Shown in pieces: positions 35,196-44,600 of a stretch of DNA of 64,000 nt. Each line of letters begins with the position of its first letter. The stretch's first letter is position 1. Source of the DNA: Halonotius sp046719765 (GTDB lineage: Archaea; Halobacteriota; Halobacteria; Halobacteriales; Haloferacaceae); assembly GCF_046719765.1 (NCBI RefSeq), contig NZ_JABEBY010000006.1, positions 62,001 through 126,000 of the forward strand. The letters are read 5' to 3'. A model generated the notes under the pieces. The model was not told the origin of the DNA. It made no database searches and was given only the letters and a program-made list of their open reading frames with translations. The position numbers and the translations under genes were made by a program.

Positions 35196-35354
35196 TTAGC
35201 TGCTGCGCGTACTCAACCAGACCCAGATCGTGGCGAACACGATCAGCAGGGTGATGACGGCGACGGCGACGTAGAACCCGGTTGCGGCATCGAACTCACC
35301 CATTCCGATGGTGATGAGGATATCTTCAACGCCAACTATGGTCGTATCGATCAT
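35196..35354 (-). CDS. 52-aa single-pass membrane protein
   Basis: The small frame starts MIDTTIVGVEDILITIG and contains one long hydrophobic stretch, FYVAVAVITLLIVFATIWVW (about residues 27-46). It ends STRSS before TAA. The codon use and third-position GC match real genes, and it fills the gap between the FIST gene (97 bases downstream) and tRNA-Val. It could be cotranscribed with FIST and the kinase. I do not recognise the family; function is unknown. Prediction pipelines with length cutoffs would miss it. Confidence 0.6.
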   Translation of the reverse strand: MIDTTIVGVEDILITIGMGEFDAATGFYVAVAVITLLIVFATIWVWLSTRSS

Positions 35355-35374
35355 CGTTGCGAGAAATCAGAAAG

Positions 35375-35449
35375 TGGGTTTGGGCAGATTTGAACTGCCG
35401 GCCTCCTCCATGTCAAGGAGGTGTCATAACCAGACTAGACCACAAACCC
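35375..35449 (-). tRNA. tRNA-Val (anticodon GAC)
   Basis: The minus strand gives a 75-nt tRNA with acceptor GGGTTTG/CAAACCC and discriminator A. The D arm is GTCTAGTCTGGTTATGAC and the anticodon stem is CCTCC/GGAGG around loop TTGACAT (anticodon GAC). The T arm is GGCAG-TTCAAAT-CTGCC. CCA is not encoded. It lies 20 bases upstream of the small membrane protein gene. Confidence 0.95.
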
Positions 35450-35611
35450 GTGCTGGTCGTGCGTTTGACGCACTTGCCAGTACCCGGGGGACGTAATTGA
35501 AGCTTTCGAAGCGCGGCCCGGCTGGTGGTTTGGGAACCGCCCGCCTGTTGTCGGTCAATACGGATTCGTGGTGTTGTTCAAATCCGAAGTCGCTGTGAGG
35601 AAATCGGTGTA

Positions 35612-35746
35612 GAAAGCCCTCGGCTCTCTCGGCTCCCGGGACTCGCTGCGCTCCTCGTCACTCGCTTCGCTCGTTCCTGCGGTGCTTGCGTCGTCCGGGT
35701 TCGCCGAGAGAGCCTCGCCCTTTCAGTCCGCCAGGAATGCGGTTGG
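35612..35746 (-). repeat. Dispersed ~136-bp stem-loop repeat, copy 2 (inverted)
   Basis: Read on the minus strand this matches copy 1 at 26649-26784 from CCAACCGC to CTTTC with limited base changes. The complementary ends GGCTCTCTCGG (35621-35631) and CCGAGAGAGCC (35704-35714) are kept, as are GAAAG/CTTTC. The surrounding 460-bp gap (35450-35909) otherwise holds no gene, only the trpD promoter at its right end. Confidence 0.8.
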
Positions 35747-35859
35747 ACGGCCGGCCGACCCGCCTGCTTGCTGGTTGTTTCTAAACACTGTTGCTGCGGC
35801 CGCTGTCGCGGTGTGTCGTGATCCCACGCGCTTCGTCGTCGGTCGATAGCCTTTTAGCG

Positions 35860-35877
35860 ATGTACAGACGTGTACAT
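35860..35877. promoter_or_regulatory. Palindrome with two TGTACA (TRP-box-like) sites at the trpD promoter
   Basis: ATGTACA-GACG-TGTACAT is a perfect palindrome. It contains two TGTACA hexamers (35861-35866 and 35871-35876) exactly 10 bases apart. TGTACA is the TRP box bound by the tryptophan repressor TrpY in Methanothermobacter. The pair follows a CTTTTAGC TATA-like element (35851-35858) and precedes the trpD ATG by 33 bases, so binding would cover the transcription start. Confidence 0.75.
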
Positions 35878-35909
35878 CATAAGACGAACTCATACACTGG
35901 TGACTAACA

Positions 35910-36932
35910 ATGCAGGATTATATCGAACGTGTGGCCGACGGCGAGGATTTGGGACTCGACGAGGCACGGGACGCCGCCCGCCTCGTCTTCGAGGAGGCAA
36001 CCGAGGCGCAGATCGGCGCGCTGCTGTCTGCGTTGCGAGCCAAGGGCGAAACTGAAACCGAGATCGCCGGCTTCGCACAGGGGATGCGCGATGCCGCCCG
36101 GACGATCGAGCCCGACCGCTCGCCGCTGGTCGATACCTGCGGCACCGGCGGCGATGATTACGATACGATCAACGTCTCGACGACGAGCGCGATCGTCGCC
36201 GCGGGCGCGGGCGTCCCGATCGCCAAACACGGCAACTACTCGGTGTCCTCCTCCTCTGGCAGCGCGGACGTGCTCGAAGTCGCCGGCGTCACCGTTGATG
36301 CCGAACCGCCTGCTGTCGAAGACGCCATCGATGAGGAGGGGATCGGCTTCATGCTGGCGACCGTCTTCCACCCCGCGATGAAGGCCGTCATCGGCCCGCG
36401 AAAGGAACTCGGGATGCGGACGATCTTCAACGTCCTCGGCCCCCTCACAAATCCCGCCGCCGCGGACGCCCAACTGCTCGGCGTCTACGATCCTGACCTC
36501 GTGCCCACAATCGCCCGCGCGCTCACCGAGATGGAGGTCGACCGCGCGCTCGTCGTCCACGGCGCGGGGATGGACGAGATCGCCCTCCACGACGCAACCA
36601 CCGTCGCCGAAGTCGACGGCGACGATGTCACTGAGTTCACGCTCACGCCCGAAGACCTCGGTCTCGATTCGGCTCCAATCGAGGCTGTCGCCGGTGGCAC
36701 ACCCGAGGAAAACGCCGCCGACCTCGAAGCCATCGTCACCGGCGAGGAAACCGGCGCGAAACGCGACCTCATCCTCGCCAACGCGGGCGCGGCGATCTAT
36801 GTCGCTGGCGAAGCCGAGTCGCTGGAAGCCGGGGTCGACGCCGCTGCCGCCGCTATCGACTCCGGCGACGCGGCGGCGAAACTCGACGCGTTGCGCGAGG
36901 CGACGCCCAAACCGGAGGCTGGAGACGCCTGA
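35910..36932 (+). CDS. trpD: Anthranilate phosphoribosyltransferase
   Basis: The 340-aa TrpD transfers the phosphoribosyl group from PRPP to anthranilate. The PRPP/metal loop is LVDTCGTGGDDYDTINVSTT (about residues 72-91). It has AGVPIAKHGNYSVSSSSGSADVL (in two parts, including the KHGN motif), the anthranilate site near HPAMKAVIGPRKELGMRTIFN, and NVLGPLTNPA. It is the first gene of the trpDFEG operon and overlaps trpF by one base (TGATG). Two TGTACA sites lie at its promoter. The remaining genes trpC, trpB and trpA are not in the window. Confidence 0.96.
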   Translation: MQDYIERVADGEDLGLDEARDAARLVFEEATEAQIGALLSALRAKGETETEIAGFAQGMRDAARTIEPDRSPLVDTCGTGGDDYDTINVSTTSAIVAAGAGVPIAKHGNYSVSSSSGSADVLEVAGVTVDAEPPAVEDAIDEEGIGFMLATVFHPAMKAVIGPRKELGMRTIFNVLGPLTNPAAADAQLLGVYDPDLVPTIARALTEMEVDRALVVHGAGMDEIALHDATTVAEVDGDDVTEFTLTPEDLGLDSAPIEAVAGGTPEENAADLEAIVTGEETGAKRDLILANAGAAIYVAGEAESLEAGVDAAAAAIDSGDAAAKLDALREATPKPEAGDA

Positions 36933-37579
36933 TGGCACGCACCAAGATCTGCGGCATCACGAACCGCGCCGATTTGCAGGCCGCTGTCGAGGCCGGCACC
37001 GACGCCGTCGGGATCATCTCGGCGGTCGACGTGGCGACGACCCGGGAGGTCGATCGCAGCACCGCCGCGGAGTTGGTCGCCGTCGTCCCGCCGTTCGTGA
37101 CCGCGACGCTTGTCTCGATGCCCGACGATGCCGACCACGCGGTCGAACTCGTCGAAGCGATCCAGCCCGACGCGCTCCAACTCCACGGCGAGTTCGACGC
37201 CGACGACCTCGGCTACATCCGCGCCGAAACGGGCGTCAAGATCATCGCCGCCGTCGACCACGAGAACACCGACCGTGCCACCGCGCTTGACGGCGTCGCC
37301 GATGCCCTCCTCATCGATTCGACGACCGAGGCGGGCGCGGGCGGCACCGGCGAACCCCACGACTGGGAGGCGACCGCCGACCTTGTCGAGTCCCTGACGA
37401 CGCCGGTGATCCTCGCTGGCGGGCTCACCCCTGACAACGTCGCCGAGGCGATCCGCGTGGCCGCGCCGTTCGGCGTCGACGTTGCCTCCGGCGTCGAGCG
37501 ATCCGAGGGCAGCAAGGATCACACCGCCGTCGCCACCTTCGTCCGGAACGCGGGCCGCGAGATCGAGGTGCCAGCATGA
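36932..37579 (+). CDS. trpF: Phosphoribosylanthranilate isomerase
   Basis: The 215-aa TIM barrel performs the Amadori rearrangement after TrpD. The catalytic Cys is in RTKICGITNRADLQAAVEAG (residue 7) and the acid Asp in DALLIDSTTEAGAGGTG. The phosphate-binding end is ILAGGLTPDNVAEAI and GVDVASGVERSEGSKDH. A GGAG ribosome site lies in the trpD end, and the gene overlaps trpE by 4 bases (ATGA). No unusual features. Confidence 0.95.
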   Translation: MARTKICGITNRADLQAAVEAGTDAVGIISAVDVATTREVDRSTAAELVAVVPPFVTATLVSMPDDADHAVELVEAIQPDALQLHGEFDADDLGYIRAETGVKIIAAVDHENTDRATALDGVADALLIDSTTEAGAGGTGEPHDWEATADLVESLTTPVILAGGLTPDNVAEAIRVAAPFGVDVASGVERSEGSKDHTAVATFVRNAGREIEVPA

Positions 37580-39284
37580 CGACCGGCGAGACAGCAGCCA
37601 GCGGTGACAGTTCGGCCGATACCGACCTGTTCACTTTCGACCGCGACCGCGCCGAATTTATCGACCTCGTTGACGACGACCGCGAGGAGCCGGTCGTCGC
37701 CCGCGCGGCCGCGACGCTCGAACTCGACACCTCCCCGCTCGCCGCCTACGCCGCCCTCGCCGGTCGCAGCGCGTACAATTTCCTCTTGGAGAGTGCGGAA
37801 AAGGTCGCCTCCTCCGATCCCGACGGCGCGTTCACCGCCGCGACCGACGCCGAACGCCACGCTCGCTACTCGTTTGTCGGCTACGACCCCGAAGCCGTCA
37901 TCTCGGTGTACCCTGACCGCACTGAAGTTGACCGCCTCGGCGATGCCGGCGACCTCGTTGTCGACGCCTACCGCGGCGACGCGGCGACCAACGGCGACGT
38001 ACTCGACCGTCTCCGCGGCGGCCTCCCGAGCCTCGACCAGCGCGGCTTCCCCGCCAGCGACCGCCGGACGCTTTCGGGCGGCCTCGTCGGCTTTCTCGCT
38101 CACGAAGCCGTCTACGATCTCGTCCTCGAAGAGGTCGGCCGCGAACGACCCGACACCGAGGTACCGGACGCCCAGTTCGCGCTGACGACCCGGACGCTCG
38201 TCTTCGACGACGCCGAGGGAACGGTCGAACTCGTCTTTACCCCTGTCGTCGGCCCCGACGATGACCCCGGCGATATCTACGACGATCTCACGGCGGAAGC
38301 CGCCGACGTTGCCGCGACACTGGCCGACGCCGACGAACCACCGACCACCGGCTTCCACCGAACGGGCGAGACCGCTGGCTCGCAGAGCGACTACGAGGAC
38401 GCCGTCCGCACGGCCAAACAGCACGTCCTCGACGGCGACATCTATCAGGGCGTCATCTCGCGTCGCCGCCAACTCACCGGCGACGTCGACCCGGTCAGCC
38501 TCTACGAATCCCTGCGATCGGTCAACCCCTCGCCGTACATGTACCTCATGCGCCACGGCGACCGCTCGATTGTCGGTGCGAGTCCCGAAACGCTGGTGTC
38601 TGTCGAGGGCGACCGGATCGTCTCGAACCCCATCGCGGGCACCTGTCCGCGCGGCTCCAGCCCCGTCGAGGATCGCCGCCTCGCCGGCGAGATGCTGGCC
38701 GACGGCAAGGAGCGAGCCGAGCACACGATGCTCGTCGACCTCGCGCGCAACGACGTGCGCCGGGTCGCCGACCCCGGCAGCGTCGAGGTCGAGGAGTTCA
38801 TGAGCGTCCTCAAATACAGCCACGTCCAGCATATCGAATCGACGGTCACCGCCCGCGTCGCCGACGAGTACGACGCGTTCGACGCCGCCCGGGTGACGTT
38901 CCCGGCGGGCACGCTGACCGGCGCGCCGAAAGTCCGCGCCATGGAGATCATCGACGACCTCGAAGCCGCACCGCGCGGCGTTTACGGCGGCGGCGTCGGT
39001 TACTTCTCCTGGAGCGGCGACGCCGATTTCGCGATCGTGATCCGCACGGCGACCGTCGACCACGGCGGCGTGACTGGCGACGGCGAAATCATCGCTGACG
39101 CGGCCGGCGACGACGCGGATCGCCGGATCGACGGCGCGCGCGCAGGCGACGACCTGATTACGGTGCAGGCGGGTGCGGGCCTCGTTGCCGACAGCGACCC
39201 GACGGCCGAATACGAGGAAACTGAACAAAAGATGGACGGCGTGTTGACCGCCATCGAGCAGCTTGAAGCACGGGAGGGCGAGCA

Positions 39285-39288
<4 letters not shown>
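37576..39288 (+). CDS. trpE: Anthranilate synthase component I
   Basis: The 570-aa chorismate-binding enzyme makes anthranilate with ammonia from TrpG. The N-terminal part contains LESAEKVASSDPDGAFTAATD and the region that usually binds Trp for feedback control. The chorismate domain (about residues 280-550) has QGVISRRRQLTG, NPSPYMYLMRHGDRSIVGAS, PIAGTCPRG, ERAEHTMLVDLARNDVRRV, FPAGTLTGAPKVRAMEIID and YGGGVGYFSWSGDADFAIVI. A GAGGTG ribosome site precedes the ATG inside trpF. It overlaps trpG by 4 bases (ATGA), as expected for subunits of one complex. Confidence 0.96.
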
Positions 39289-39932
<644 letters not shown>

Positions 39933-39955
39933 CTCTGCTGTTCTGGGAGCGGTGT

Positions 39956-40831
39956 TCACCCACCAAACACGCCAAAGGAGAGACTTTCGAGGAGGCCACC
40001 GCCGCTTTCGTTGTCGCCGCCGTCGCTATCGCTGCCGCCGTCGTCGCTGGTCTCACCGTCGTCACCACCGGCCGAAACCACGTCCTCCGGGTTGCTGACA
40101 TCAACGCCGGTTTGATTCGCGGGATCAACCTCGTTGGGACTGGCTGTGTCCGCCCCCGTCTCGTCGTCGGGTGTGGTCTCGCCGCTTGCTTCGGTTTCGT
40201 CGCTCTCCTCGGTTGTCTCGTCGCTTTCGTCGTCGGCTGACGGTTCGGTGTCGCCGGCTGTGGCGTCGCCAGTCTCGCCTTCCTGTTGTACCTCGACAGC
40301 GGCGTCGGTGCCGCCGTCGGGTTCGGTTGGGCCACCGCTTTCGATCCCCTTCCGAAATCTGCTGCCGGAAAACGCCGCGATCACATCGGTTTCGCCGTCG
40401 GGTACCCGGCCGCGGATCACGAGTTCCGTGACGTTGTCGACCGCGTTGTAGAGGTCAAACACGTTGTCGATGCGGAGCTTAACCGTTCGCTCAAATGTCG
40501 AAGGGATATCTTCCCACGTTCCGTCGGTGCCGAGGGTCTCATTCGGCCCACGGGCATCCGCCTCCAGGCGAACGCGCTCCTCGTTGTCCTCGTGTTCGTT
40601 TTCGAGTTCGACAAACGTTGTGATCCCGACGTGTTCCTCGTAGCGGAGATATATCTGGCCGACCGTGTATCCGGGGAGCCCCGTTGGGTCGCCATCGCCG
40701 GACGCGTCGCTATCCGACGCCGTCTCGTTTGCTTGGGCGTCGGCGGGTGCGACGAGGCCGCCCCAGCGGAGCCCTCCGAACACGGAAAGGGTGCCGGCAA
40801 CCCCACGAAGGAGTTGACGGCGGCTCGTCAT
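39956..40831 (-). CDS. Tat-exported acidic protein of unknown function
   Basis: The 291-aa protein has a twin-arginine signal at its start (MTSRRQLLRGVAGTLSVFGG, residues 1-20) and a hydrophobic stretch to about residue 32. A globular beta-rich domain follows (about 50-165; LPGYTVGQIYLRYEEHVGI to TELVIRGRVPDGETDVIAAF). The rest (about 170-280) is a disordered tail of Asp, Glu, Thr, Ser and Gly, ending with a short hydrophobic SLSFGVFGG. No lipobox Cys is present. I do not recognise the family. The mRNA leader carries a perfect 8-bp hairpin. Confidence 0.7.
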   Translation of the reverse strand: MTSRRQLLRGVAGTLSVFGGLRWGGLVAPADAQANETASDSDASGDGDPTGLPGYTVGQIYLRYEEHVGITTFVELENEHEDNEERVRLEADARGPNETLGTDGTWEDIPSTFERTVKLRIDNVFDLYNAVDNVTELVIRGRVPDGETDVIAAFSGSRFRKGIESGGPTEPDGGTDAAVEVQQEGETGDATAGDTEPSADDESDETTEESDETEASGETTPDDETGADTASPNEVDPANQTGVDVSNPEDVVSAGGDDGETSDDGGSDSDGGDNESGGGLLESLSFGVFGG

Positions 40832-40871
40832 AGCCGCTGGCTACCTCGGTTCGCAGTGTTGAACATGGATG

Positions 40872-40891
40872 CCTACGGGCGATCCCGTAGG
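40872..40891 (-). promoter_or_regulatory. Perfect 8-bp hairpin in the 5' leader of the Tat-exported protein gene
   Basis: CCTACGGG (40872-40879) pairs with CCCGTAGG (40884-40891) around the loop CGAT. A TTTAAGAG box (minus strand, about 40917-40924) predicts a start near 40895, so the hairpin would form the very 5' end of the mRNA, about 40 bases before the ATG at 40831. It could instead act as a terminator for the small upstream gene ending at 41011, though it is 120 bases away. Confidence 0.5.
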
Positions 40892-41010
40892 TGGTGTCTA
40901 ACGGTTCCTTTTCCTATGCTCTTAAATCACGGCCTGAAATTATCAGCAAAGATAATCAATCGCTGCCACCTGACCGACAGTGGCTGCGGTCACGCCCTCG
41001 GGGGGTTCAG

Positions 41011-41214
41011 CTACAACAGCCCAAACTGGACGAGAATGAGCAGCGCGCCGACGACAACGACGCCGATGGTGACGAGTCGCCACGCGATCTTAAGGACGAT
41101 CCGCCCCACGATGAGCACGACAAGCATCCCGACGAGGGCGATCAGCAGCTGTGGGAGGCTCAGCCCGGCGATCCCGCCGCTTGCGAGTCCGCCGATAAGT
41201 GCGAGCGATGACAT
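41011..41214 (-). CDS. 67-aa hydrophobic membrane protein
   Basis: The product starts MSSLALIGGLASGGIAGLSL and has two membrane segments (about residues 20-40 and 44-66; LLIALVGMLVVLIVGRIVL and LVTIGVVVVGALLILVQFGL). A short positively charged loop, KIAWR, lies between them. The ATG at 41214 is preferred over 41382: a CTTATTCC box about 30 bases upstream fits a leaderless start, and the extra upstream residues are Arg-rich and unlike real haloarchaeal protein. Function unknown. Confidence 0.65.
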   Translation of the reverse strand: MSSLALIGGLASGGIAGLSLPQLLIALVGMLVVLIVGRIVLKIAWRLVTIGVVVVGALLILVQFGLL

Positions 41215-41541
41215 ATCCCGAGCGAGACACCGAATCGGAATAAGCTTGTGGGGACTACTTTCGGTTCCCAACTGTCGATGTTGACAGCGGTAGTCGCCAC
41301 CTCTGGGCCGACCAGCTGCCCTCCGACCGGGTTTCACTTTCAGTCCGGTTTGGGCACGCTTATACCGGATCAGTCCCATCACACAATAGCTACCGGACGC
41401 GGACAGAACCGACCCTCTTCAGATCGCAGCCCAGCGAGCGGCAGTACTTTCCAGTGCAACCCTGGTTGTGCTACCGCAACCGTAGCTGTTATGAGGGTGC
41501 CATCGGTACCACAGTCCCGTCTTTCGCTACGGAGTACACAG

Positions 41542-41604
41542 ATGCGCCACCAGAACAAAACCACCATCCGACACGCCGACGCACCGCAGGGGGCCGACGA
41601 ATGA
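41542..41604 (+). CDS. Possible 20-residue leader peptide coupled to nrdJ
   Basis: A short frame MRHQNKTTIRHADAPQGADE ends in TGA sharing ATGA with the nrdJ start (41601-41604). Translational coupling is possible. The peptide is basic and has no known relatives to me. It may be chance, since the same frame remains open further upstream to 41248. Confidence 0.25.
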   Translation: MRHQNKTTIRHADAPQGADE

Positions 41605-44600
41605 GCCGCGCGGAGCTCTCCGCCGACGAACTCGAACTGCCCATCAAACGCACCACCGGCGACACGCTCGAAGACCGACTGACGAGCAACGCCTACAACA
41701 ACATCCTCCCCGCCCGGTATCTCCGGAAGGATGCCGACGGCAACGTCGACGAAAGCCAAGAGGAGCTGTTCGAACGCGTCGCCCAAAACGTTGCGCTCGC
41801 CGAGGCCGTCTTCGAGGCCGACAAACAGGACACCGAGATCACGGTCACCCCCGACCAGATCAAGCCCGATCACCCACGGCGCGACGAACTCGCCGCGGAA
41901 GTCTTCGGCACAGGCACGACCGCTGACGACGACGCTGAAACGACGCTGTCGGTGTACAACGTCAACAAGTTCTCGTACAAAACGATCGTTCCCGAACTCC
42001 CTGACGATATCCAAAGCCACGTTGAGAGTGTTGCCGACGAGTTCGAGGAGCTGATGACCCAGCTCTCGTTCATGCCGAACTCGCCGACGCTGATGAACGC
42101 TGGCGACGAACTCCAGCAGCTGTCGGCCTGTTTCGTCGACTCGCCCGGCGACGATATCACGGATATTCACCAGACCGCAAAGGAGGCCGCGGAGGTCTTC
42201 CAGTCCGGTGGTGGGATGGGGTACGCGTTCTGGAAGCTCCGCCCGTACGGCGACTCGGTCGGCTCAACCGGCGGCATCGCGTCGGGGCCGATCACGTTCA
42301 TGCGCACCTACGACCAGATGTGTGAGACCATCGCCCAAGGTGGCGCGCGCCGCGGCGCGCAGATGGGCGTCATGCGTGTCTCCCACCCTGACGTGATCCA
42401 GTTCATCCACGCCAAGAACAAGGACGTCTCGCTGGCGCACTCGCTGCGGCTCAACGACCCCGACGACTTCACGCACAACTCCTTCGCCGACGCGCTCGAA
42501 GAGGCCCGCGAGCTGATCGATGAGGAGGGTCGCGTCCCCGAACACCTCCGCAACGCTGTCGAGGGCCACCTGTCGAACTTCAACATCTCCGTCGGCGTCA
42601 CCGACGACTTCATGGAGGCGCTGTTCAACGGCGAGGAGTTCACCTTCACCAATCCCCGCACCGAGGAACCCCACATTGCTACCCCCGAGACGAAGGAACT
42701 CTACGAGCTTCACGGCCTCGGCGAGCACGTCGAGGTCGGTGAGGAGCTGTCGGTTCCCGCCGAGGAACTCTGGGAGCACATGGTCAACGGGGCCTACGAG
42801 AACGGCGAACCCGGCGTGATCTATCTCGAACGCGTCAACAAACAGCACTCATTCGACGTTGAGGAACATCCCGACCACGAGATCCTCGCCACCAACCCGT
42901 GTGTCACCGGCGAGACGCTGATTAGCACCGACAGCGGACTGATCCCGGCCGAGGAGCTGTACGAACAGGGAACGGCGACTGATGTAGTCGTCGACGGTCG
43001 TCTGAGCGACGCGTCGGTCAAGGAGGCCAGCAGCGTCTACAAAACAGGCGAGAAGGACGTGTACGAACTCACGACCGAGGAGGGGTACGAACTCCGGCTC
43101 ACGGCTGACCACCGCGTGATGACCGCCGACGGCTGGGTCGAAGCGCAATATCTCTCGGCCGGCGATGCGGTACACATCCAGAACCGAAAGGGATCGTTCG
43201 GCCAGCACGGCAGCGCGGCGGAAGGTCGCGTCTTCGGCTGGCTGGTCGGCGACGGTCATCTGAAAACCGGCGAAGAGCGTGCCGTGTTGAACTTCTACGA
43301 CGAGGACGCCGAGATATCGGCGTCGCTTGCAGAGGACGTCAACGAGGTCGTCCGCGAACCACTCGGCAACGGCGACTACGGGATCAGTGCCAACGAGGTC
43401 AGCCGGGATGCGGACTACCGGGGCGCGCAGGCCATCGAACAGCGGATTCGGTCGACCCGCCTCTACGAACTCGCGAAGTCGGTCGGGCTCACCGACACCA
43501 AACACCAAGTTCCCGACTCGGTGATGCGCGGCAGCGAGGAGATGGCTCGCAGCTTCCTTCGTGCGCTGTTCACCGCTGATGGTGGCGTACAGGGTAATCT
43601 CGAAAAGGGCGTCTCGGTTCGGCTGTCGAGTACGGATATCGGCCTGCTCAAAGAGACGCAGCAACTGCTGACGAACTTCGGGATCTTCAGCAAAATCTAC
43701 GAGGAGCGACACGAGGCCGGCAGTCAAGAGATGCCGGACGGGAACGGCGGCACGGCCGAATACGAGCGACAGGCCGACCACGATCTGGTCATCTCGAAGG
43801 ACAACCTGCTGCGGTTCCGCGAGGAGATCGGGTTCCTGCTCGACTCGAAGAACGAAGCCCTCGACGAGCTACTCGCGGGCTACGACCGTGGCCCCTACAG
43901 CGAGACCTTCGAGGCGACGGTCAAATCCGTCAGTCACGACGGCCACGAGGCCGTCTACGATCTGACCGAGCCGGACACGGAGTCGTTCGTCGCCAACGGC
44001 ATCGTCGTTCACAACTGCGGCGAGCAGCCGCTTGAGGAGTACGAGGCCTGCAACCTCGGCCACATCAACCTCTCGACACTGGCCGACAAGGACGCCCCCG
44101 ACTGGCGCGTCTGGTACGACAACAACGGCGACGCCTACGACACTCTCGACGCCGCTGCCGAGGCGTTCATCCAGGAAGCTATCGACATGGACGCGTTCAA
44201 CCGCCGGATCGAGTCCGGGACGCGCTTCCTCGAAAACGTCGTCACGATGTCGGATTTCCCGGTCGACGAGATCGAACAGAAAGTCCGAGAAATGAGAAAA
44301 ATCGGCCTCGGCATCATGGGCCTCGCACAGCTGTACATCCAGATCGGCGTTCGCTACGGCTCCGATGAGGCCAACGCCATCGCCGAGCAGTTGATGACCC
44401 ACATCAACCACGAGTCCAAGTGGGCCTCCCACGAACTCGCCGCAGAACGCGGCCCCTTCGCCGACTACGAGGACTCGAAGTACGCAAACCCGACGGAGTA
44501 CCGCGAGTGGTTCGAACACCACACCGGCGAGGACGCCGACGAATGGGCCGACGGCTTCCCGATCCGCAACCACAACACGACGACCATCGCGCCGACCGGC

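Noticed and set aside
41380..41600. Possible cobalamin riboswitch before the B12-dependent reductase
   Set aside because: I could not find the conserved B12-box core or a matching set of stems, and such riboswitches are not established in haloarchaea.
41248..41604. Longer frame upstream of nrdJ (118 codons)
   Set aside because: Composition is Ser/Gln/Thr-rich and unlike the neighbours, and it overlaps the promoter of the divergent small membrane protein. Only the last 20 codons were kept, as a low-confidence leader.
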